From contig CAYFXV010000012.1 in the NCBI GenBank assembly GCA_964347265.1, positions 1 to 19,724 on the forward strand: a DNA stretch of 19,724 bases, given 5' to 3'. Within the stretch, counting starts at the first letter, position 1, and each line of letters begins with the position of its first letter. The position numbers and the translations under genes were made by a program. This DNA is from CS1-C013 sp964347265 (GTDB lineage Archaea; Aenigmatarchaeota; Aenigmatarchaeia; Aenigmatarchaeales; Aenigmatarchaeaceae). This document shows, in pieces, positions 13,756 to 19,492 of the stretch. A model generated the notes under the pieces. It ran no database searches. It was not told the DNA's origin and worked only from the letters and a program-made list of their open reading frames with translations.

Positions 13756-13780
13756 AAGAATCTAGATATTACTTGTGAAG
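13750..13780. promoter_or_regulatory. 9-bp inverted repeat over the start of the 83-aa gene
   Basis: CTTCACAAG (13750-13758) and CTTGTGAAG (13772-13780) are perfect complements around a 13-bp spacer. One arm contains the GTG start codon and the other lies just after the TATA box, so the predicted start site falls within the repeat. This favours a DNA operator over an RNA hairpin. Confidence 0.5.
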
Positions 13781-13841
13781 AAAAGTTTAAATTATTATTT
13801 CTCAGATTTTTAAATTTTTTGCTTAAATAATTTATTTTTTA

Positions 13842-15041
13842 TCAAACTTTTTTGAAAAACTGATAGAATTTAGAATTTTTAGTTATTAGTTCTTCTCTTA
13901 TCATCAATAACAAAGCAATAGAAATTATAAAAGCAGAAATGATTCCCAATGTTCCCTGAAAGAAATAATTTATCATGAAACCACCTAATAAAGGTCCAAT
14001 AATCTGTGCAATGCTTACAAGTGAGTTAGTTACTCCCATCACAGAACCCTGTTTTTCAGAAGAAACTTTTCTTGAAATATTACCAAGCATTAGAGGTCTT
14101 GACACACCTGAACCAAATGCAAACAAAGTCATAATTATTATAATTGCCAACCAATCATATACAAATACAGATCCTATCATTCCGAATAATATGCAAACAA
14201 TTCCTATGTACTGTAACTTACGTTCCCCAAATAAATTTATTAGTCTTGATAAAAGAATTCCTCTTATTATAATGCTAATAAAACCTATGTAAGTAAGAGA
14301 ATATCCAATGTCTGTTGCATCAAAACCTAATTGTTTTTGAGCATATAAAGCAAAGGTGCTAACCCAAACAGCAAAAGAAAGAATATAGGCAAAAAATTCC
14401 CAGAGTTTCATAGACAATCTTGGATTTGAGAAGAATTTCCTGAAATCAGTAAAATGAAAAATTTTTATATCAAATTCAATTTTTTTCTTTCTTTTAATAG
14501 TCTCTGGTAAAAAGAAAAATATTATCAGCATGGTAATACAAGAAACTCCTGAAGCCAGAAAAGAGGGTAGTTGAAAGCTAAACTGTGATAAAAATCCGCC
14601 TATTCCAGGACCAATTAAAAAGCCAAATCCGAATGCAACCCCACTTATACCAAATGCTTTTGATCTGTCTTTTCTAGAAGATATGTCTGAAAGATAAGCC
14701 TGAGCAATTGTGAAATTGCTTCCAAACAAACCATCCACTATTCTTGATAAGAAAATCATCCATAATGAATTTGCAAAACCTAGAATTAAAAAACCTAAAA
14801 ATGTGGAAAACTGTGAAAATAATAGTAATGGTTTTCTTCCATAATGATCACTAAGTCTTCCCATAATTGGAGCTGTTATAAATTGACAAATAGAAAAAGT
14901 TGTTAATAATAAACCAATAACTAATGGAGTTGCTCCAAATTCTTGGGCATAAAATGGTAGAAAAGGTAAAATCAGTGAAAATCCTAAAACTTCAGTGATT
15001 AATATTATCAATATTGTAATGTGTTCTTTCCTTAGTTTCAT
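13842..15041 (-). CDS. MFS drug-exporter-like transporter (TetA/DHA1 type)
   Basis: A 399-aa protein with about 12 membrane helices. The sequence is typical of the DHA1 proton antiporters: an N-terminal helix ending GFSLILPFLPFYAQEFGA (20-37), motif A GRLSDHYGRKPLL (61-73), and motif C in helix 5, GFGFLIGPGIGGFL (about 137-150). A charged central loop (about 183-200) separates the halves. The best functional guess is export of a hydrophobic compound or drug; substrate unknown. It is divergent from the RelE-like gene, with 77 bp between the starts. It differs clearly from the first MFS gene of the window. Confidence 0.9.
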   Translation of the reverse strand: MKLRKEHITILIILITEVLGFSLILPFLPFYAQEFGATPLVIGLLLTTFSICQFITAPIMGRLSDHYGRKPLLLFSQFSTFLGFLILGFANSLWMIFLSRIVDGLFGSNFTIAQAYLSDISSRKDRSKAFGISGVAFGFGFLIGPGIGGFLSQFSFQLPSFLASGVSCITMLIIFFFLPETIKRKKKIEFDIKIFHFTDFRKFFSNPRLSMKLWEFFAYILSFAVWVSTFALYAQKQLGFDATDIGYSLTYIGFISIIIRGILLSRLINLFGERKLQYIGIVCILFGMIGSVFVYDWLAIIIIMTLFAFGSGVSRPLMLGNISRKVSSEKQGSVMGVTNSLVSIAQIIGPLLGGFMINYFFQGTLGIISAFIISIALLLMIREELITKNSKFYQFFKKV

Positions 15042-15118
15042 TTAAATAAGAAGTTTTTAGGATTTTTTATTTTTAAGCTTTTAATTCTTGAGAACTAATT
15101 CTTTAATAAGGTAATTAT

Positions 15119-15514
15119 ATGAACATTGGTATAAAACTGAAAAATACATGCGAAGAAAAAGATAAATTTTGTATTAATTGTAATAGCCATTTCATAAGAG
15201 TTAGACCCTTATTAAAAGAAATTATTGTTTCTAAACATTTTATTAGAGACTTGAAAAATGAAGAAAAAATTAGATCTATAATAAAAAATATTCTTGATTG
15301 TTCTCATTTGGAATTTCATGAATTGCATAAGTTTGAAGAAAACATTAATGGGAATCTAATTTTCAGAGCTAGAAAAAGGAATTTACACATAGTTTATTGT
15401 ATAGATAAGAAAATGAGAATTATTTTTTTAAGAGCAATAAAAAATTTTGATGAATATAAAAAATTCTTGGAGAATAAAAGAGGAATTAAAAGAATGATTG
15501 AAAGATTAAAATAG
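15119..15514 (+). CDS. RelE/ParE-fold toxin-like protein with N-terminal Cys knuckle
   Basis: A 131-aa protein. Residues about 35-120 fit the RelE superfamily: VSKHFIRDLKNEEKIRSIIKN (helix pair), a beta sheet with ELHKFEENINGNLIFRARKR and HIVYCIDKKMRIIFLRAIKNF, and a final helix DEYKKFLENK. RelE toxins cut mRNA at the ribosome; Arg/Lys and His residues in the sheet could be catalytic but are not assigned. An extra N-terminus has C-x6-C-x2-C (CEEKDKFCINC) and a nearby His, a possible zinc site. No small antitoxin gene is adjacent. The next gene (51 bp on) encodes a winged-helix protein. A weak SD (AAGGTAA) precedes the ATG. Confidence 0.65.
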   Translation: MNIGIKLKNTCEEKDKFCINCNSHFIRVRPLLKEIIVSKHFIRDLKNEEKIRSIIKNILDCSHLEFHELHKFEENINGNLIFRARKRNLHIVYCIDKKMRIIFLRAIKNFDEYKKFLENKRGIKRMIERLK

Positions 15515-15565
15515 AAATTTGATGATTAAAGAAAAGAACTTAAAGCTTTTTTCATAACTTAGATT

Positions 15566-16273
15566 ATGGCAAAACCTAAACGTAAATCTAATAAAATTTT
15601 TATATTAGGAGCAATAAATGAAGGGGCTTCAACTTATCGTGAAATTGAAGAATATGCTAAAACTCATGGAAGACCTGATTTAAAAAAAACAACAATATAT
15701 AGTATTGTAAACAGTCTTGAAGATATATATGTAAAATCTGAAACACGTAGAGAACGTGGAAGAAATATAGCTTATCTTTCTATAACAGCTTCTGGCAGAA
15801 AGAAATTAAAAGAGTATTTAACTAGTTTTAAAATCTCTGAAAAAGAAGAAGAACAGAAAGATAGACATAATTTTAGATTTTTAATTCGAGAACTGATTTT
15901 ATCAAATGAAGGTATCTCAACAACATCTGTTATTGATAATTATAATTTAACATATAAAACACTTGGTGGAAGAAAAATGGAAAATGTAGAAATAATTGAA
16001 GAAATTAATTCTTTGATAGATTCTGAAGAACTAAAATTTTCAAAAGGAGGACTGCATTATTCAAACGAACATTTCATAAACATAATAAAAACAGGGATTG
16101 ATACTCAAAGATTTGTTGAAATTGGATTTTGGATTCCCTTTGAGAAAACTCTTGAAAAATCTTTAAATGGTAATAAAGAGAGGAGCATGAGGTTTATTAG
16201 AAAATTTCTAAAAGAAAATAGTGAATACTTTACTCTTGAAAGAGATATTTTTAGCTGGTTTGTTGAAGAGTAG
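15566..16273 (+). CDS. PadR-like winged-helix protein, 235 aa
   Basis: The N-terminal 85 residues form a winged helix of PadR/MarR style: KIFILGAINEGASTYREIEE, a recognition helix around KTTIYSIVNSLED, a basic wing (ETRRERGRNIAYLSITASG) and the start of a dimer helix. The C-terminal 150 residues are mostly helical and charged and are not recognised. This part could bind a ligand or a partner such as the RelE-like protein encoded 51 bp upstream. The ATG follows a TATA-like TTAAAGCTTT by about 25 bp, suggesting it can be transcribed separately. The end is followed by a short convergent region with an inverted repeat. Confidence 0.65.
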   Translation: MAKPKRKSNKIFILGAINEGASTYREIEEYAKTHGRPDLKKTTIYSIVNSLEDIYVKSETRRERGRNIAYLSITASGRKKLKEYLTSFKISEKEEEQKDRHNFRFLIRELILSNEGISTTSVIDNYNLTYKTLGGRKMENVEIIEEINSLIDSEELKFSKGGLHYSNEHFINIIKTGIDTQRFVEIGFWIPFEKTLEKSLNGNKERSMRFIRKFLKENSEYFTLERDIFSWFVEE

Positions 16274-16349
16274 GAAAAACAAAGTTAAAAATTTAATTGA
16301 TTTAACTATACCAAAAGAATCATATTCTAGTGATTTTTCTGTTACCATA

Positions 16350-16369
16350 ATATTACCATTTTGTAATAT
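16350..16369. terminator. Inverted repeat between convergent genes
   Basis: ATATTAC and GTAATAT, perfect 7-bp arms with a 6-nt loop, lie midway between the winged-helix gene (+) and the 47-aa gene (-). It is placed as expected for a bidirectional transcription end. No gene is seen in 16274-16391. Confidence 0.4.
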
Positions 16370-16391
16370 CTACAAAAATTTTAATTCTTAT

Positions 16392-16535
16392 TTAAGAACG
16401 AAGTCCTATATAGACCGATGATCCTTTAACAGTGCATGTATTACAATTATATTCTCCATTTTGCTTACAATTTTCTTCATTTAAACATCTTAATTGAAAT
16501 GGAGTTGAAATTGTTTCTAATGTTTTTGAAGTCAT
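16392..16535 (-). CDS. 47-aa four-cysteine mini-protein with perfect SD
   Basis: A 47-codon ORF starting MTSKTLETISTPFQLRC, with Cys at 17, 23, 31 and 34 (the last two as CNTC) and a short tail ending GLRS. A consensus SD, AAGGAGGTAA (16541-16550), lies 5 nt before ATG 16535; few other genes in the window have one this strong. The four Cys could bind zinc or form cross-links. A precursor-peptide reading (leader then Cys-rich core) is possible but there is no maturation enzyme evident. It is divergent from the 212-aa gene, with shared palindromic promoter elements between them. It resembles the mini-proteins at 18056-19061. Confidence 0.65.
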   Translation of the reverse strand: MTSKTLETISTPFQLRCLNEENCKQNGEYNCNTCTVKGSSVYIGLRS

Positions 16536-16562
16536 TTTATTTACCTCCTTATTTTATTAATA

Positions 16563-16599
16563 TAGTAAACTATTTAAATATTTACTAAAAAGTAGTAAA
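16563..16599. promoter_or_regulatory. Divergent promoter with palindromic TATA box and three TAGTAAA boxes
   Basis: The palindrome TATTTAAATA (16571-16580) can serve as TATA box in both directions, 25 bp from ATG 16601 (+) and 40 bp from ATG 16535 (-). It is flanked by TAGTAAA (16563-16569), its complement TTTACTA (16581-16587) and TAGTAAA again (16593-16599). The pattern is that of a repressor operator bracketing the TATA box. Confidence 0.55.
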
Positions 16600-16600
16600 T

Positions 16601-17239
16601 ATGCAAACAATAAAGGTTAAATTAAGAGAACCAGTACAACTAACAAATGTTAGAGACCTATCAACAGAGATTTATGAGACTATAAAAGAAAGAAACGGAC
16701 TAGAAGTGGATCCAACTATTGCTGCATTAGTACTATCAAGAATAAGATGGAGAGGTCCTTTAGAAGAATTTGGAAATAGTATAAAATTAGTAGAAGCTTA
16801 TGATTTTTATAAAGATCTTCATACTTTCTATGGTTCAACAATACCTCTAAAAATAGAAAAAGTGATGCCTCAATGGAAAGATCATTTAAAAGAAAAAGGT
16901 ATAGAAGAAACCAGAGCTTACTTTGTTGAGCAAGTAGGAAGTTTTGAAACAATAACAGATTTTTGGATAAAAATAGGTAGGAGATGGGAACCCGAATATA
17001 GTCAAAAACTAACAGAATATGGTGCAACACCACTTGCAGAACCATTTGATTTCATAATATATCCTCATCCACAAGAAGTTAATTGTTCTACCTATTACAA
17101 TAAAAAATTTCTTGAATATTGTTTAGAACAAAAAGACAATATTAGAGAACATCTAGAAGATGTTTTAGGGAGAAAAATAGAAATAAAAGAATCATTTGCC
17201 AAACATCATTTAGACCAAATTAATTATAAAATATCTTAG
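16601..17239 (+). CDS. Hypothetical protein, 212 aa
   Basis: No family recognised. A soluble, mainly helical protein rich in aromatic and charged residues (AYDFYKDLHTFYG, DFWIKIGRRWEPEYS, DFIIYPHPQEV). It has only two Cys and no membrane segment. Translation is probably leaderless: the ATG at 16601 lies 25 bp from the centre of TATTTAAATA and immediately after a TAGTAAA box, so a repressor there would block it directly. The stop codon overlaps the stop of the convergent 262-aa gene. Confidence 0.6.
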   Translation: MQTIKVKLREPVQLTNVRDLSTEIYETIKERNGLEVDPTIAALVLSRIRWRGPLEEFGNSIKLVEAYDFYKDLHTFYGSTIPLKIEKVMPQWKDHLKEKGIEETRAYFVEQVGSFETITDFWIKIGRRWEPEYSQKLTEYGATPLAEPFDFIIYPHPQEVNCSTYYNKKFLEYCLEQKDNIREHLEDVLGRKIEIKESFAKHHLDQINYKIS

Positions 17240-18024
17240 AAAACATCAAAACCTGAGATCATGCCATATCTTCTTGTTGCTGAGTCGCATTTTTTGAAAA
17301 TTTTTCCAAGTTCAACATCTTTTAAATGGTCCAGCTTAATACCTCTATAAACATCAGCTACTGCATCATCAATCTGATTTCTTAAATCATTTTCAAATTT
17401 TCTACCTTTAGCAGCTGCATTCTCGCAGTTTGGTTTACATGGTATAAATTCCCTCACATAAAAAGAATCTGGATTTACTTCCCTGTTTTTTTCTCTATAT
17501 AAAGCCACTTGTCGAAAAATCCTTTCATCTGGATTAACCATACTGTACATGTCTCTTGTAAAAGTTGAAACGCAACAAGAATCATATTCAAGAATCGAAC
17601 TAACTTTTTTATGAAATATGGGAGAGAACTGTGACAGAACATCTAAACGTAAATTTATATATTCTGGGTCTAATGTTGGATGCAAGTTTTCAATCTCGTC
17701 TATTTTTTTATCATCAGAAAATGTAAAAGCTCTATCTAGTTTTACTGCAAAACCGTCAATAAAAGGATGCAACCTGGTTGCTGTTTTTATTTTAAAACCC
17801 AATCCCAAGTCTTTTGCGGTTTTTGCAGCTTCTTTATGCTGTTTTTCGTTGTCAATATAAAATAGAGCAGCCGTTCTACTTTGTGTAGTTAAAAGCAAGA
17901 AATTTTCTATTAAAATCGGTTTACTAATATAATGATCTCTACTAGAAAGATTAAGACTTTTAACTGCTTTTTTTGGGTCAAGTATTTTTCCTACACTGAT
18001 TTCAGTTGGATAAGTTGTTTTCAT
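17236..18024 (-). CDS. Unknown 262-aa protein with conserved-looking Cys pairs (DUF483-like?)
   Basis: A soluble alpha/beta protein with five Cys: the adjacent pair C150-C151 in YDSCCVSTFTR, C196 and C200 in REFIPCKPNC (followed by ENAAAKGRKF), and C246. The FIPCKPNC-x2-A-x3-G pattern recalls uncharacterised archaeal DUF483 proteins; this is from memory and weak. The Cys could bind a metal or Fe-S cluster. It lies 31 bp after the last of the six mini-genes on the same strand. A TATA-like element about 20-30 bp upstream and no SD suggest its own leaderless start, so cotranscription is optional. A TTTACT box upstream resembles those at 16563-16599. Confidence 0.55.
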   Translation of the reverse strand: MKTTYPTEISVGKILDPKKAVKSLNLSSRDHYISKPILIENFLLLTTQSRTAALFYIDNEKQHKEAAKTAKDLGLGFKIKTATRLHPFIDGFAVKLDRAFTFSDDKKIDEIENLHPTLDPEYINLRLDVLSQFSPIFHKKVSSILEYDSCCVSTFTRDMYSMVNPDERIFRQVALYREKNREVNPDSFYVREFIPCKPNCENAAAKGRKFENDLRNQIDDAVADVYRGIKLDHLKDVELGKIFKKCDSATRRYGMISGFDVF

Positions 18025-18055
18025 GTTTAATTGTAAAAAAGTAAATAATTTAAGT

Positions 18056-18250
18056 TTAAATTCTAGTTATTTTCTTTTGTTGGTCTGTAGTTACTATTAA
18101 TTTTACTATACTTTCTTCAATGTAATAATCGCAACTACCTTCATTAAATCTACAAAATTTTGTTTTGTTTTTATTAAATAATTTACAAAAAGTACAATCT
18201 GAAATATCAACTAAAGTTTTTTCTTTATAGCAATAAAATGTGCGATTCAT
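18056..18250 (-). CDS. Cys-rich mini-protein F, 64 aa
   Basis: A 64-aa protein with five Cys (7, 19, 22, 33, 40): FYCYKEKTLVDISDCTFCKL, then KFCRFNEGSCDYY. The CxxC-x10-C-x6-C part matches mini-proteins C and D. ATG 18250 overlaps the TGA of mini-gene E by 4 nt, with an SD-like AAAGGAAAG inside the end of E. An in-frame ATG six codons earlier (18268) lies inside E and is less likely. It is the last of six tightly packed SD-led ORFs. Probable metal-binding (Zn or Fe-S) module; function unknown. Confidence 0.65.
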   Translation of the reverse strand: MNRTFYCYKEKTLVDISDCTFCKLFNKNKTKFCRFNEGSCDYYIEESIVKLIVTTDQQKKITRI

Positions 18251-18345
18251 CTTCTTTCCTTTTTCCATTTAATTCCATATGAAAAACCAAATGTATTTTC
18301 TTCGTATTTTACTTTTCTTATATCACCCCTATTTCTAACAGACAT
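18247..18345 (-). CDS. Mini-protein E, 32 aa, basic
   Basis: A 32-codon ORF beginning MSVRNRGDIRKVKYEENTF and ending WKKERR, with no Cys. The SD AGGAGATGA (about 18350-18358) lies 4-5 nt before the ATG, a near-consensus site. Its stop overlaps the start of mini-gene F (ATGA). The strong SD and coupling make a real gene likely despite the size. No family. Confidence 0.5.
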   Translation of the reverse strand: MSVRNRGDIRKVKYEENTFGFSYGIKWKKERR

Positions 18346-18386
18346 AATTTCATCTCCTATAATTTTTACAAACCTATTTTTCTGAA

Positions 18387-18599
18387 TTATTTTGCTAAAC
18401 TGTCATAATAGTTATTCATAGTTCTTCTATCTTCACTTCTTGTAGTAGGCCACCAACAACCAGCCCACGTACAACCCCATGCCACATAAAAATAATTACA
18501 TCCTTCACATTTTCTTCTATCACCTTCTAAGTACGTTTGCCTTCTTGTTGGACAGTAACCTGCATCCCTCATCCTTCTTCCTTTTTCTTTCGATACCAT
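18387..18599 (-). CDS. Cys/Trp-rich mini-protein D, 70 aa
   Basis: A 70-aa protein with five Cys (16, 31, 34, 43, 48) and an unusual aromatic core: GYCPTRRQTYLEGD, RKCEGCNYFYVAWGC and TWAGCWWP. The order CP-x-R-R ... CxxCNYF ... C ... C is close to mini-protein F and to the 65-aa protein at 19219 (YCPLRGRR). An SD-like AGAGGT (18607-18612) overlaps the stop codon of mini-gene C and precedes the ATG by 7 nt. Likely a small metal-binding fold; a modified-peptide precursor is an alternative. Confidence 0.65.
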   Translation of the reverse strand: MVSKEKGRRMRDAGYCPTRRQTYLEGDRRKCEGCNYFYVAWGCTWAGCWWPTTRSEDRRTMNNYYDSLAK

Positions 18600-18611
18600 T
18601 CTATTTACCTC

Positions 18612-18824
18612 TTATACTTTGTAGAAGTTAGAAAGACTGTTTCTCCTTTTGTAAGTACAGATATTAGATCCTGAAATACATTTTTTATCTAAATAGTATT
18701 CACAACTGTTACATTGATTTCTATAGATTTTTTCTGGATGTTGAGATGCTAAAAAATGAAATGCAGAAGCATCGTTAAAGTCATTTACATCAAATTCTTT
18801 TTGAAATGAAGTTAAACTCTTCAT
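18612..18824 (-). CDS. Cys-rich mini-protein C, 70 aa
   Basis: Starts MKSLTSFQKEFDVNDF; four Cys in the second half (38, 41, 49, 56: QCNSCEYYLDKKC, then NICTYKR), i.e. CxxC-x7-C-x6-C. An upstream in-frame ATG (18842) would add six residues. I prefer 18824 because GTGATTGAAATG there mirrors the SD-start spacing of mini-genes A and B (GGTGAATGAAATG, GGTGAATAAAATG). With this start the gene begins 5 nt after the stop of B. Putative Zn/Fe-S module joined to a helical N-terminus. Confidence 0.6.
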   Translation of the reverse strand: MKSLTSFQKEFDVNDFNDASAFHFLASQHPEKIYRNQCNSCEYYLDKKCISGSNICTYKRRNSLSNFYKV

Positions 18825-18829
18825 TTCAA

Positions 18830-18952
18830 TCACTTTTTCCATACTTTTTTTGCTTCTCTACATTCGTATATTTCATGAGTTCTATCAATTTCTCGAGCAA
18901 TGTAAGGATTTTCTCTATTAATCCAATGCTGTGATTTTTTTGCTTCACCCAT
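18830..18952 (-). CDS. Mini-protein B, 40 aa
   Basis: A 40-codon ORF starting MGEAKKSQHWINRENPY and ending KKVWKK; one Cys, highly charged, probably helical. The SD AAGGTGA (about 18958-18964) begins just after the stop codon of mini-gene A, and the ATG lies 6 nt further. The TGA stop lies within the SD of mini-gene C. No family. Confidence 0.5.
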   Translation of the reverse strand: MGEAKKSQHWINRENPYIAREIDRTHEIYECREAKKVWKK

Positions 18953-18965
18953 TTTATTCACCTTT

Positions 18966-19061
18966 TTAGTAGTATCCAGGTTGGGGTTCTGGTTTGTATA
19001 GATCGTCATATAATTTTTTTGCTGGATCCCTTGGATCGTATTTTTTAATTATTTCAGACAT
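18966..19061 (-). CDS. Mini-protein A, 31 aa, first of the micro-operon
   Basis: A 31-codon ORF: MSEIIKKYDPRDPAKKLYDD followed by a Pro/Tyr-rich end (PEPQPGYY). No Cys. A perfect SD, GGAGGTGA (19067-19074), lies 5 nt before ATG 19061. Another in-frame ATG at 19076 would read through the SD and is less likely. It is the first gene after the divergent control region at 19085-19192. No family; the short acidic/basic helix plus Pro-Tyr tail may be a docking peptide. Confidence 0.5.
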   Translation of the reverse strand: MSEIIKKYDPRDPAKKLYDDLYKPEPQPGYY

Positions 19062-19084
19062 TTCATTCACCTCCATTTTTGATA

Positions 19085-19192
19085 TTTCTATTTTAGAGAA
19101 ACAGGACGATATTTTCAATCAAAATTTTGAGAAAAAAATCTCAACTTTTAGAGAAATTCTCAGTTTTGAGACAATAAATAATATCCTGTTTT
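19085..19192. promoter_or_regulatory. Repeat-rich divergent control region
   Basis: Between mini-gene A (-) and the 65-aa gene (+). It contains direct repeats TTTTAGAGAAA (19091-19101 and 19146-19156) and TTTTGAGA (19125-19132 and 19164-19171). The hairpin TTGAGA-AAAAAA-TCTCAA lies at 19127-19144 and the near-palindrome GAGAAATTCTC at 19151-19161. Outer inverted elements AAACAGGA (19099-19106) and TCCTGTTT (19184-19191) are each next to ATATT. This looks like a multi-site operator controlling both directions. Confidence 0.55.
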
Positions 19193-19218
19193 CATGAAGT
19201 TTTTAATGAAGTGAAAAA

Positions 19219-19416
19219 ATGGATGTAAAAAAACTGTTGAATAATGTTTTTTCGACCTATTGTCCTTTAAGAGGAAGACGAGTTAAAGAATATTCTGTTA
19301 GAGGTGGTTACATGGATCCTCCCAAATGTACAGGATATAATCATAATGGAGTTGATTCTAAAAAATGTCCATATTACCACTACATAGGTGGATGTAAACA
19401 CCCCAATAGAAAATAA
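19219..19416 (+). CDS. Four-cysteine mini-protein, 65 aa
   Basis: A 65-aa basic, Tyr-rich protein with Cys at 15, 37, 50 and 59: TYCPLRGRR, PPKCTGYNHNG, KKCPYYHYIGGC, ending KHPNRK. His residues near the Cys (HPN) could add to a metal site. The CPLRGRR start is like CPTRRQ of mini-protein D, pointing to common descent or a shared fold. An SD-like GAAGTGA (19209-19215) lies just before the ATG. The gene is divergent from the six-gene micro-operon across the repeat-rich region and is probably co-regulated with it. Confidence 0.6.
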   Translation: MDVKKLLNNVFSTYCPLRGRRVKEYSVRGGYMDPPKCTGYNHNGVDSKKCPYYHYIGGCKHPNRK

Positions 19417-19436
19417 CCCTTAAATCCTGATTTTTC

Positions 19437-19452
19437 TTATAGGATCCTATAA
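19437..19452. repeat. 16-bp perfect palindrome
   Basis: TTATAGGATCCTATAA reads the same on both strands with no spacer. It lies between the convergent ends of the 65-aa gene and the truncated gene at the window edge. With no loop it suits a dimeric DNA-binding protein better than an RNA terminator. Confidence 0.45.
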
Positions 19453-19492
19453 AATTAAATGATTTCTAACTAATTTTAAAAAAATATTAGAA

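Noticed and set aside
16221..16421. Plus-strand 66-codon frame after the winged-helix gene
   Set aside because: It begins inside the 3' end of the winged-helix gene in another frame, crosses a terminator-like repeat and runs antisense into the SD-led 47-aa gene. No start signal.
18056..19061. Lanthipeptide- or sactipeptide-type biosynthetic cluster
   Set aside because: The Cys-rich mini-proteins invite this reading, but no radical-SAM, LanM/LanB, YcaO or leader peptidase is present. I keep it only as an alternative.
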